Assembly (NCBI GenBank): GCA_018000995.1
Contig: JAGNIU010000030.1
Location: 1-37,489, forward strand
Direction: 5' to 3'
DNA from: Bacteroidia bacterium
Lineage (GTDB): Bacteria; Bacteroidota; Bacteroidia; B-17B0; Aurantibacillaceae
DNA length: 37,489 nucleotides
Shown here: positions 8,910 to 16,872 of the stretch, one piece after another
How the letters are laid out: every line of letters starts with the position of its first letter
How positions within the stretch are numbered: position 1 is the first letter of the stretch
The notes under the pieces: generated by a model
Database searches by the model: none
Seen by the model: the letters and a program-made list of their open reading frames with translations, nothing else
Told to the model about the DNA's origin: nothing
Made by a program: the position numbers and the translations under genes

Positions 8910-10244
8910 ATGAAGAAAAGTTACAATTACAATGAATTGGTTCGGTTTTACAACCGCAGCCGCAAAAAACTAAGCAACTTATTATCGCTTGGTAAAAACG
9001 AATACAAACAAGATATTCTTAAAAGACGTATCGCTCGTTTGTTTCAATTATTAACAGGTATGCAAACTCAACTTAAACTTAGCACTGCAACATTTGCATT
9101 AACTGCTGGTTTTGTTTTGTTTCAGCCAAATGCTGCAACTGCACAATCATTTCCTACACAAGTAGCAAATCCATTCGGATTAGCAGCTACTCCTGCGCAA
9201 TGGTCAACACCATGGTTTGTAGATTTAGATAATGATGGCGACAAGGATATTATGTCTGGTACAACTGCAGGTAATTTTCATTATTACCAAAACGTAGGAA
9301 CAGCATCTGCACCTAATTTTACAGCATCTGTAATGAATCCTTTTGGTATTACAGGTATTGGTGCGACACAATATTCTCAGCCTTCATTCACTGATATTGA
9401 TAATGATGGTGACTTAGATATGTTCTCAGGTTCTAAAGGAGGCGATATTTGGTATTTAGAAAATACAGGAACTGTAACGGCTCCGGTATTTGCAGCACCC
9501 CTTAACGCAATGTTTGGTTTGTCAGCTATTGCTACAGGTTATTCAGCAGGATCTTTTGTTGATTTAGATAACGATGGTGATAAGGATTTCGTAGCCGGTG
9601 ATTATTATGGTGATTTTTTCTATTATCAAAATACAGGTACCGCTGCAGCTCCTGCTTTTGGCACTCCAACAACTAATCCTTTTGGTTTAGCTACTTCGTC
9701 AGGGTATTATTCAACTGCTACATTTGTTGATTTAGATATGGATGGCGACAGAGATATGTTTTCAAGTAATGGTGGTTCTTTTGATTATTACCAAAACACA
9801 GGAACTGCTAGTGCTCCGGCATTTGCTACTGCCTCAAACAACCCTTTCTTATTAACTGCACTTACTGCCAGCCTTAATGGAGCTTGCGCTTCGTTTGCTG
9901 ATTTAGATAACGATGGTGATATGGATTTAGTATCAGGCGCTTCTAATGGTAATATAGTTTATTATGAAAATGCAGGTAACGTTGGTATTGCAAAAATTGA
10001 AGAAGTTGCCGGTGTTAGCATTTATCCTAACCCAACTGCAGATAATGTTACTATAAAATTAAATAACACTTCTGAAGCTTTATTAGTTCAAGTAACTAAT
10101 GTATTAGGTCAGGTAGTTTCTACTTCTGTAATCAATAACTCAAAAAATGTTATTGAATTACCTGAAGCTAAAGGAATGTACTTTGTTAAAGTAAGCACAT
10201 CTACTGAAGACAAAAGCAACATTTTTAAAATTACAAAAAACTAA
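8910..10244 (+). CDS. FG-GAP/calcium-loop repeat protein, T9SS type A
   Basis: This is a 444-residue secreted protein. Five repeats of about 60 residues each carry an EF-hand-like loop of the form D-x-D-x-D-G-D-x-D (DLDNDGDKD, DIDNDGDLD, DLDNDGDKD, DLDMDGDRD, DLDNDGDMD), followed by Tyr-rich strands and NTGTAxAPxF. This is the pattern of FG-GAP/VCBS calcium-binding propellers. The last 75 residues form a T9SS type A signal starting at VSIYPNPTADNVTIKL. The N-terminus is odd: about 50 basic residues (YNRSRKKLSNLL, KRRIARLFQLL) precede the hydrophobic export segment at residues 54-79, which ends in AATAQS. An internal ATG at 9060 would give a conventional signal peptide, but the frame is open and protein-like from 8910. 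Confidence 0.78.
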   Translation: MKKSYNYNELVRFYNRSRKKLSNLLSLGKNEYKQDILKRRIARLFQLLTGMQTQLKLSTATFALTAGFVLFQPNAATAQSFPTQVANPFGLAATPAQWSTPWFVDLDNDGDKDIMSGTTAGNFHYYQNVGTASAPNFTASVMNPFGITGIGATQYSQPSFTDIDNDGDLDMFSGSKGGDIWYLENTGTVTAPVFAAPLNAMFGLSAIATGYSAGSFVDLDNDGDKDFVAGDYYGDFFYYQNTGTAAAPAFGTPTTNPFGLATSSGYYSTATFVDLDMDGDRDMFSSNGGSFDYYQNTGTASAPAFATASNNPFLLTALTASLNGACASFADLDNDGDMDLVSGASNGNIVYYENAGNVGIAKIEEVAGVSIYPNPTADNVTIKLNNTSEALLVQVTNVLGQVVSTSVINNSKNVIELPEAKGMYFVKVSTSTEDKSNIFKITKN

Positions 10245-10266
10245 TTTTAGATAATTTGTAAATAAA

Positions 10267-10296
10267 AAGGCTGTCTGAAAAGACAGCCTTTTTTTT
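10267..10296. terminator. Bidirectional rho-independent terminator
   Basis: A perfect 10-bp stem (aaggctgtct / agacagcctt) closes a GAAA loop at 10277-10280 and is followed by eight T residues. On the opposite strand the stem is followed by TTTTTATT. It sits between convergent genes and can serve both. Confidence 0.9.
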
Positions 10297-10324
10297 GTGC
10301 AATACTGTAAATGGTTTCTGTGTT

Positions 10325-13300
10325 TTACTCTTTCACCAGTTTACTTGTAAAAGTATCTTTTCCGTTCTGAATAGTTATCCAATAAACACCTTGTGCTAAG
10401 GCTGCGGTATTAATTGTTTTTGACGTGCCTTCCAGTTTTGTTGAGAATACTTCTCTACCCAAAACATCTGTAAGTTTAATTTTGAATTCATCTTCACTCA
10501 CTAAATTTAATTTTATAGTTAAACTATTAGTGAATGGATTCGGATAAATTGAGAACCCATTAGACATACTAATCTCATTTACACCAATAGCAGCACAAGT
10601 GCTATCTACCTTCTGACCATTACTACTTATGATGTTACTTAATAATCCGGCACCGTTTTCAGCCTGGATATTAAAATAGTAGGTTGTATTTTGTGTTAAT
10701 ACAACTGATGTAGTTGTAACAGCGGTACCGGTAAAACTACTGGTCCAATTTTGAATATCAGTTGCGCCTGCACTTGTTCCAACCGAATACCAATATTTTA
10801 CTATGGCCGAGTTCGTATCAGCAGATGCGCTCCAGTTGGCACTTAACGAATCATCATTGCAATTTAATGCTTCATCAGTACCCTTTCCATCATTTACAAA
10901 AGTTAAATTGTTGGGTGGTGTCCAATCAATATTTAAATCGTGATAATATATGGGCGATAAATTTCCTGCACTGTCCTGACAAATTGATTTTATTTTAGCA
11001 CTGCTGGTTAATGGGTTTGGATTCTGATAACGAATATCAAAAGCATTTCCATTTCCTAAAGTTACATTTGCGGTTGCAGCTCTTGAACGATATACTTTAA
11101 TTTCATCAATACTAAATTTGCAGTTCCCACTTCTGAAAGAAAGGTATCCGCCGTTAGAGTAGGGACTAGGATCAGTCCATGTTGCGATTAAACCATTATT
11201 CATGTACACGTTCATCTTCCCACTAATGCGGTCAAAAATAACTTTTATATCGTACCATTGTCCGGCAGTAAAAGCTAAAGGAAGATCTGCAACAGGAACC
11301 CCAAAATTATTGGCAACTACTTTGTATATCTGAACTTTTTGATCGTCTAATCTAAACCAAACGAAATAAGAATTGTTACGATTGGTACTATCCGGTTTGT
11401 CGCAGAAAAAATGTAAACCTGCACGGCGATTAGTTCCACTACCTTCAAACTTTGCTAAAAACTGATACAAATAACGATTCGATAAATTTTCAGTTAAGGC
11501 AGCATAAATATTTGTGTTACCTGCTGCAGTCGACACTTCATCAGTTTGTACTAATGAATTTCCGGTTACACTCCATGTTCCCACTTTTTGTGTCCACTCC
11601 GGGTGAATAGCATTATCAAAATTATCAGCAAAAAAGCCTTTTGTATAATTAGCACGCCATTCTGTTCCATTAAAATCAATCACCTGATAATATCCTTTTT
11701 CTAAACCAGAGCCGCCAACGTTATCAGCATCTGAAAAAGTTGCAGTAAAGCTCGCGGTTTTCCAAGCACTAGGTGTGCTTACGGTTGTGTTAGGTGAAAT
11801 TATATCCGGCGTAATAGTAGCTGTTGTAACAGTGGTGTAAGTGGCAGCCCAACCTGATGCAATAGTTGCACAATCACTTCTGAATTCAACTAATAAACTG
11901 TCATTGGTAGATGTAACAGGGCCGGGACTAACTGTTCCTGTATATTTTCCAATTAGAGGAGAGTTTATATTTCCACCATCGTAAATAAAAAGATGATCCC
12001 AGTTTTTTTCAATATTAAATGCGGTGAAGTTTAAAGTGATGTTTGTTGCTCCTGTTTTTGTAAATAAATAGAATTTACGTTCGTCATCAGTGTAATTTCC
12101 TGTAGCCCCACCTGAATCATAAAAATTTCCGGTTGATGCTGTGAAGGTTGTTGTGATAGAGTAGGTGTTGTTTATGAGTTTATAAAACTTATCCCAATTC
12201 CAATACGGACCAGGATCACTGTGTGTTTGACTCGGATACATTTGATGGCCTTTAATTTTTGTACAAGCACCTAAACCACATTGAGGAGTTGTTCCTGAGC
12301 AACCCGGACCATAATAACAACGCAATGGATTAATTGAATTTGATGTACAAATATCACGAACTAAATTAGCAGAAGAAACATACATAGCATTGGTATACCA
12401 CGCAGAACTACTTGCATAACCTTCGTGTTCTAAACCAACGGTGTAAGGATTTTCAGAACCAATATGCCAGGCTTTATCAAATTCTAAAACCATTTGTGTT
12501 ACTTGTCCATCACTACTGCGTAAAACATAATGTGCAGAAGCATTAGCGCTACAATTTTTGAACCAAGAAATGCAACCTGAATAACTTCCTTCAACGTCAT
12601 GAATAGCAACTGCTGTAATTTGCGTGCCAGAACGCGAACTGTAATTACAAGTTGTTGGATTCCATAAAGCCGGACCGTAATCAGGAGATAGTGTTACAGA
12701 AGGTGTATTGGATTTATAATTTTGTCCGCTTTGAGAAAGAATACTTGTTTTAGAAATTTTTACTGTTGAGGAACTTAGAATATTATAATTCTCACCAAAA
12801 ATTTCCGGTAGATTTAAATTATAATCAGGAAAACTGTAAGCGTCTTGAAATTCACCGTTATTTAAAAACCAAAATAATTGATAGAGGTGAGAGTTAATAA
12901 CGAAATCGTTTATTAAATCGGTTGCCAATGGCAATTCACTTAATTCAATTAAAATAGTTTTATAATCAGTTGCATTTTTCGAAAAGGCATTGTGTTTTTG
13001 TTGAAGTGCGTTATAGGCCGAAGCATAAGCAATTATGGAAGTCTCCGGATTTTTTTTAATATCTTCTTCTGTAAATCCTGATAGGTTAGAAATGAGAGAT
13101 AAATTACTTCTGAAATAACCTTTTCCGTTTTCAATTAATCCCATAACACCATAAGCTGTGGGAATACCTGTGCAAGCGTGCTCAGGATTATTTAAATGTT
13201 GGAAACGTGTTTGTGTATAAGCAACCGCTTCTAAAATTCCTTTTGGAACTGTAGGGTATAAAGAATACGCTTTTTTAAATTGTTGTGAATAAGGATTCTC

Positions 13301-13369
13301 AACAACTAATTCTTTAGCAGTTGAAATTAAAAAAGTGCAGGTAAAAACGAGAAGTAAAAGTTTTTTCAT
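10325..13369 (-). CDS. Modular secreted N-acetylmuramoyl-L-alanine amidase, T9SS type A
   Basis: This 1014-residue secreted protein is probably a peptidoglycan amidase (Amidase_2/PGRP fold). After a signal peptide, residues 25-125 resemble a lysozyme-like helical domain, but the usual catalytic Glu of the ES motif appears to be Gln (AVAYTQTRF, Q53). The amidase domain spans about 250-400, with H257 (VAIHDVEG), E314 or E316 (VGLEHEGY) and H383/D385 (THSDPGPYWNW) as likely zinc and catalytic residues. A CUB-like domain follows at about 413-510 (NWDHLFIYDGG). A laminin-G/concanavalin-like domain comes next, then a fibronectin-like module, then a type A T9SS signal (FSIYPNPFTNSLTIKL). The target may be other bacteria or the cell's own wall; the sequence does not decide. 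Confidence 0.85.
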   Translation of the reverse strand: MKKLLLLVFTCTFLISTAKELVVENPYSQQFKKAYSLYPTVPKGILEAVAYTQTRFQHLNNPEHACTGIPTAYGVMGLIENGKGYFRSNLSLISNLSGFTEEDIKKNPETSIIAYASAYNALQQKHNAFSKNATDYKTILIELSELPLATDLINDFVINSHLYQLFWFLNNGEFQDAYSFPDYNLNLPEIFGENYNILSSSTVKISKTSILSQSGQNYKSNTPSVTLSPDYGPALWNPTTCNYSSRSGTQITAVAIHDVEGSYSGCISWFKNCSANASAHYVLRSSDGQVTQMVLEFDKAWHIGSENPYTVGLEHEGYASSSAWYTNAMYVSSANLVRDICTSNSINPLRCYYGPGCSGTTPQCGLGACTKIKGHQMYPSQTHSDPGPYWNWDKFYKLINNTYSITTTFTASTGNFYDSGGATGNYTDDERKFYLFTKTGATNITLNFTAFNIEKNWDHLFIYDGGNINSPLIGKYTGTVSPGPVTSTNDSLLVEFRSDCATIASGWAATYTTVTTATITPDIISPNTTVSTPSAWKTASFTATFSDADNVGGSGLEKGYYQVIDFNGTEWRANYTKGFFADNFDNAIHPEWTQKVGTWSVTGNSLVQTDEVSTAAGNTNIYAALTENLSNRYLYQFLAKFEGSGTNRRAGLHFFCDKPDSTNRNNSYFVWFRLDDQKVQIYKVVANNFGVPVADLPLAFTAGQWYDIKVIFDRISGKMNVYMNNGLIATWTDPSPYSNGGYLSFRSGNCKFSIDEIKVYRSRAATANVTLGNGNAFDIRYQNPNPLTSSAKIKSICQDSAGNLSPIYYHDLNIDWTPPNNLTFVNDGKGTDEALNCNDDSLSANWSASADTNSAIVKYWYSVGTSAGATDIQNWTSSFTGTAVTTTSVVLTQNTTYYFNIQAENGAGLLSNIISSNGQKVDSTCAAIGVNEISMSNGFSIYPNPFTNSLTIKLNLVSEDEFKIKLTDVLGREVFSTKLEGTSKTINTAALAQGVYWITIQNGKDTFTSKLVKE

Positions 13370-13458
13370 TAGTGTTTTTTTGAATGAATAAATTTACAGA
13401 ATTAAAGAGCTTCTATTCTGAAATAATGGTAAAATGAGAGGGAAATGTTGGAAAACAG

Positions 13459-13477
13459 TCCTAAAACGATTTTAGGA
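13459..13477 (-). terminator. Possible terminator at the meaB 3' end
   Basis: TCCTAAAA and TTTTAGGA form an 8-bp stem around a 3-base loop. It overlaps the meaB stop codon. The T-tract after it on the minus strand is weak (CTGTTTTCC), so termination may be partial. Confidence 0.45.
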
Positions 13478-14461
13478 TTTCCATTTAGAAATAAGTTCTG
13501 AAGCCAGCTTGTATGGATTGATAGTTCCTTTTAATAAAAGGTCTTCCATTTTTGTTAATTCTGCTTTTACAGCGGGGTTATTGTAGAATTTCTCTTTCAA
13601 TTTATCGGCAATACTTTGGTGTAACCACTCTTTTAATTGGGAATTACGTTTTTTAGCGAAATACCCATTGCTTGTGGTCAACAATTTATATTCTTCAAGA
13701 ATTCGTACCACATTGGTAATACCATCATTTTGCAGTGCGGAGCAAGTATCTACCTTCGGAATCCATCCGCTTTCGGTTGGCGGAAATAAATGTAAAGCAT
13801 GGGCGTATTCTCCTCTGGCATTTTTTGCTTTCTGAACATTTGCTCCATCAGCTTTGGTGATGATAACAGAATCGGCCATTTCCATAATGCCACGTTTTAT
13901 ACCCTGTAATTCATCTCCCGCACCGGCTAACATCAGTAACAAAAAGAAATCGGTCATCTGACTAATTGTAATTTCACTTTGTCCAACACCAACAGTTTCT
14001 ACAATAATAAAATCGTAGCCCGCAGCTTCGCATAATAAAATAGTTTCGAAAGTTTTTTGTGCAACGCCTCCTAAAGTTCCTGAACTTGGTGAGGGACGAA
14101 TATAAACTTTAGGATGAACAGATAATTTTTCCATCCTGGTTTTGTCTCCTAAAATACTGCCTTTACTTTTCTGACTGCTAGGATCTATTGCTAAAATGGC
14201 AACTTTATGTCCGCTATCAGCTAATTCTAAACCAAAGCTTTCAATGAATGTACTTTTTCCAACACCGGGAACGCCAGTAATACCTAAACGAAAAGATTTT
14301 CCTGTTTTTTCAATCACGCCATCAATAACTTTTTCTGCAATTAGCTGATGTTCTTCTTTAGTAGATTCAACTAAAGTAATGGCACGGCTCAGAATAGAAA
14401 TATCTCCGGCTAAAATTCCTTTTATATAATAATCAGGTGTATTTAAATTTGAATTACTCAA
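13472..14461 (-). CDS. meaB: Methylmalonyl-CoA mutase-associated GTPase MeaB
   Basis: This is a G3E-family GTPase (ArgK/YgfD/MeaB) of 329 residues, the normal family length. It is known to load and protect the cobalamin cofactor of methylmalonyl-CoA mutase. The Walker A motif is GVPGVGKST at residues 63-71. A switch region (AIDPSSQKSKGSILGDKTRM) and ETVGVGQSE, with its conserved catalytic-region Glu, follow. The start codon is TTG: TTGAGTAA contains both this start and the stop of the upstream AMP nucleosidase gene. No in-frame ATG occurs before the conserved YIKGILAGD segment. The mutase subunits are not in the window. Translation is probably coupled to the upstream gene. Confidence 0.92.
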   Translation of the reverse strand: MSNSNLNTPDYYIKGILAGDISILSRAITLVESTKEEHQLIAEKVIDGVIEKTGKSFRLGITGVPGVGKSTFIESFGLELADSGHKVAILAIDPSSQKSKGSILGDKTRMEKLSVHPKVYIRPSPSSGTLGGVAQKTFETILLCEAAGYDFIIVETVGVGQSEITISQMTDFFLLLMLAGAGDELQGIKRGIMEMADSVIITKADGANVQKAKNARGEYAHALHLFPPTESGWIPKVDTCSALQNDGITNVVRILEEYKLLTTSNGYFAKKRNSQLKEWLHQSIADKLKEKFYNNPAVKAELTKMEDLLLKGTINPYKLASELISKWKS

Positions 14462-15227
14462 AACGTAAATGTTTAACTGAGATACCTGAGTTTTGTAATT
14501 CTTTTAAAGAATCAATTCCTATTTGTAAATGATTATTTACGAAACCTTCAGTCACTTTTTTATCACTCGCTTCTGTTTTTACACCTTCAGGAACCATTGG
14601 TTGATCAGTTACTAAAAGTAAAGCGCCTGTTGGAATTTCGTTATGAAAACCAACTGTAAAAATAGTTGCTGTTTCCATATCAATAGCCATAGCGCGAACA
14701 ACACGTAAATATTCTTTAAACTTATCGTCGTGTTCCCACACTCTGCGGTTAGTAGTGTAAACTGTACCTGTCCAATAATCTTTATTGCTGATGCGAATGG
14801 TATATGAAATTGCTTTTTGTAAATTAAATGAAGGTAGGGCAGGAACTTCTTTAGGAAAATAATCATCACTTGTTCCTTCTCCTCTTATAGCAGCAATCGG
14901 TAAAATTAAATCACCAATTTGATTTTTGCGTTTTAATCCGCCACACTTTCCTAAAAATAAAACAGCTTTTGGTTTAATAGCGCTTAATAGATCCATAATG
15001 GTAGCGGCACCAGGACTACCCATTCCAAAATTAATTATGGTAATGTTGTTTGCAGTGGCACTGTTCATTGGTCGGTCTAAACCTTTAACTTCTACGCCGT
15101 TTAATTTGGCAAAATCGTGAACGTAATTACTGAAATTTACCAATAAAATATACTGACCAAAATCTTCTAGTGCAACGCCTGTATAACGTGGCAACCAGTT
15201 GTTTACTATTTCTTCTTTACTCTTCAT
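14454..15227 (-). CDS. amn: AMP nucleosidase, short form
   Basis: This 257-residue member of the nucleoside phosphorylase/hydrolase superfamily is the short Bacteroidota form of AMP nucleosidase, which splits AMP to adenine and ribose 5-phosphate. Visible motifs are NFGMGSPGAA (phosphate/ribose binding), LFLGKCGGL, AIDMETATIF (the Met-Glu pair of the family's nucleoside site) and LLLVTDQPM. The ATG at 15227 is preferred; a TTG just before it (15230) would add one residue. The 3' end overlaps meaB by 8 bases, so the two form an operon. The upstream gap is only 50 bases to the divergent HsdR-N-like gene. Another nucleoside hydrolase or phosphorylase is possible, but the overall match is good. 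Confidence 0.85.
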   Translation of the reverse strand: MKSKEEIVNNWLPRYTGVALEDFGQYILLVNFSNYVHDFAKLNGVEVKGLDRPMNSATANNITIINFGMGSPGAATIMDLLSAIKPKAVLFLGKCGGLKRKNQIGDLILPIAAIRGEGTSDDYFPKEVPALPSFNLQKAISYTIRISNKDYWTGTVYTTNRRVWEHDDKFKEYLRVVRAMAIDMETATIFTVGFHNEIPTGALLLVTDQPMVPEGVKTEASDKKVTEGFVNNHLQIGIDSLKELQNSGISVKHLRFE

Positions 15228-15277
15228 CAATAATTCTTTTATTTGTATACTTTTATAAGGTAAAGATATTTATAAAA

Positions 15278-15730
15278 TTGGAATCTTCCCTCATATATCC
15301 AACATTTAATGTACGCATAAAACACGAGAATAACAAAGCTTTTGTTTTTGATGAAATACGCAAGAAATGGATATTATTAACGCCTGAAGAGTGGGTGAGA
15401 CAGCATTTACTTAATTATTTGATAACCCAAAAAAACGTCCCTGCTTCATTAATTTCAGTAGAAAAAGAAATTGATTTGAATAACACTCGTAAGCGCTACG
15501 ATGCTGTTGTATATAATAAAACAATGAGTCCGGTTTTACTAATTGAATGTAAAGCGCCCGATGTATCCATTACAGAAACTACTTTAGAGCAAACCTTGCG
15601 TTACAATTTAATTTTAGGAGTCAACTTTTTATTGATGACAAACGGACTTAAACAATTTGTAATTCAAATTGAAAAGGGAAAAGCTAAATTAATTAGCGAC
15701 TTACCTAATTACAACGAACTTATTGTTTAA
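15278..15730 (+). CDS. Orphan HsdR N-terminal-domain-like protein (PD-(D/E)xK fold)
   Basis: This 150-residue protein resembles the stand-alone type I restriction enzyme R N-terminal domain (HSDR_N) of Bacteroidota. Conserved parts are FVFDEIRKKWILLTPEEWVRQ, PASLISVEKEI, RKRYDAVVY with the metal-binding Asp, and LLIECKAP with the E-x-K pair, giving a complete PD-(D/E)xK site. LRYNLILGVNFLLMTNG follows. The frame extends upstream to 15170 but there is no suitable ATG. A TTG at 15278 matches the expected N-terminus, about 15 residues before the conserved IKHENN. No hsdM or hsdS is nearby, so a working restriction system is unlikely. The end overlaps the convergent esterase gene by 11 bases. Confidence 0.75.
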   Translation: MESSLIYPTFNVRIKHENNKAFVFDEIRKKWILLTPEEWVRQHLLNYLITQKNVPASLISVEKEIDLNNTRKRYDAVVYNKTMSPVLLIECKAPDVSITETTLEQTLRYNLILGVNFLLMTNGLKQFVIQIEKGKAKLISDLPNYNELIV

Positions 15731-16853
15731 TTATTTTTTTGGTAACGGATTGTCCTTTCGAACTCACCGTTAAAAAATAAATCCCTTGATCTAATCCAAT
15801 TAAAGAAATAGTTTTTTCAGTGGTTTCTTGAATTAATTTTTTTCCTGTTATATCACACAAACTCATTGTAAGTTCTTCATCTGAAGTTATGGTAACGAAA
15901 TCAGTTGTTGGATTTGGATAAACGGAAAATGAAGAAGCGAAATTATTTTCAGTTATGCCGGTAGTAAACATGTTTAATTTATATTTTCTAAAGAAACGCC
16001 AAATCTGAACGGAAGCACTGAAATCCTGATTGGTTACACCAATAGTTATTGCTGCGCCAGGCCAAGTGTGTGCGCCGCCATTTACTCTATATAATTCGTT
16101 AGTGGCACCTAATGTTCCGCCACTCCACAAAAAATGATCAGCAGTACAACCATCGCCTAAATTAATATTAGGAACCGCACTTGTAGTTGGTACTGCATTG
16201 GTATTGTTTTTTATACGCCAGAATTTCATTAGGGAATCAACAGCAATCATGCCACTGCCTCCGTTATAAGGAACAGTTCCGTCAGCAGTACCATGAATAT
16301 GCATAACAGGTACTGGTCGCCCCGGATTACAAGTTGGACTAACCGTTGAAAACATAGTTCCTGTAACACCGGCAATAGCTGCAATTTTATTACTAAGGTT
16401 ACAAGCTAAAAAATTACTCATAAAGCCACCATTACTCATTCCGGTTGAATAGATACAATTTGGATCAATATTGTAAATGGTTTTTAAACTATCTATTAAT
16501 TGAGAAATAAATAATAAATCGTTTGCGCCGGAAGGAGAAATACCCGCGTTCCAATAAGGTTGATTACTGGCATCTTTTGTGCCTTGCGGATGTACAATTA
16601 AAAATTTAGCGGTATCAGCAATCGGCATAAAGTTTCCATAGATCTGTTGGGCCTGGGCGCTGGAAGTGTATCCATGCATATTAATTACTAATGGATAAGC
16701 CTGAGAGCCTGTATAGGATAATGGTCGGTATAAACGATAAGTACGGTAAATACTTGAAGAGTTAATACTATCTACAATTGTTACGCCTGTTTGTGCGGAA
16801 ACAAAAAAGCCTGCTAATAATAACAGGCTTAAGTATAATTTAGCTTTTTGCAT
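15720..16853 (-). CDS. Secreted PHB-depolymerase/feruloyl-esterase-like protein, T9SS type A
   Basis: This 377-residue alpha/beta hydrolase belongs to the LpqC/polyhydroxybutyrate depolymerase group. A signal peptide (cut near SAQ, residue 21) leads into PLVINMHGYTSS (oxyanion region). The nucleophile S140 is in GMSNGG, with D191 in HGTADGTVPY and H262 in GGAHTWPG, completing a catalytic triad. A type A T9SS signal begins at about residue 305 (FSVYPNPTTDFVTI). The enzyme should be released or displayed outside the cell and hydrolyse an ester such as a polyester or a feruloyl side chain; the substrate cannot be told from sequence. The start lies 19 bases after the dnaN stop on the same strand, so it may be read from the dnaN promoter. 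Confidence 0.85.
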   Translation of the reverse strand: MQKAKLYLSLLLLAGFFVSAQTGVTIVDSINSSSIYRTYRLYRPLSYTGSQAYPLVINMHGYTSSAQAQQIYGNFMPIADTAKFLIVHPQGTKDASNQPYWNAGISPSGANDLLFISQLIDSLKTIYNIDPNCIYSTGMSNGGFMSNFLACNLSNKIAAIAGVTGTMFSTVSPTCNPGRPVPVMHIHGTADGTVPYNGGSGMIAVDSLMKFWRIKNNTNAVPTTSAVPNINLGDGCTADHFLWSGGTLGATNELYRVNGGAHTWPGAAITIGVTNQDFSASVQIWRFFRKYKLNMFTTGITENNFASSFSVYPNPTTDFVTITSDEELTMSLCDITGKKLIQETTEKTISLIGLDQGIYFLTVSSKGQSVTKKIIKQ

Positions 16854-16872
16854 AAAGCTAAGATAGGTAAAA

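Noticed and set aside
9220..9930. Repeated gatttagataacgatggtga-like words considered as a CRISPR or DNA repeat
   Set aside because: They are in-frame codons of calcium-binding loops at about 180-base spacing with coding DNA between them.
15170..15277. Upstream extension of the HsdR-N-like frame, including a hydrophobic stretch
   Set aside because: It overlaps the divergent AMP nucleosidase start, begins without ATG, and the conserved domain starts just after the TTG at 15278.
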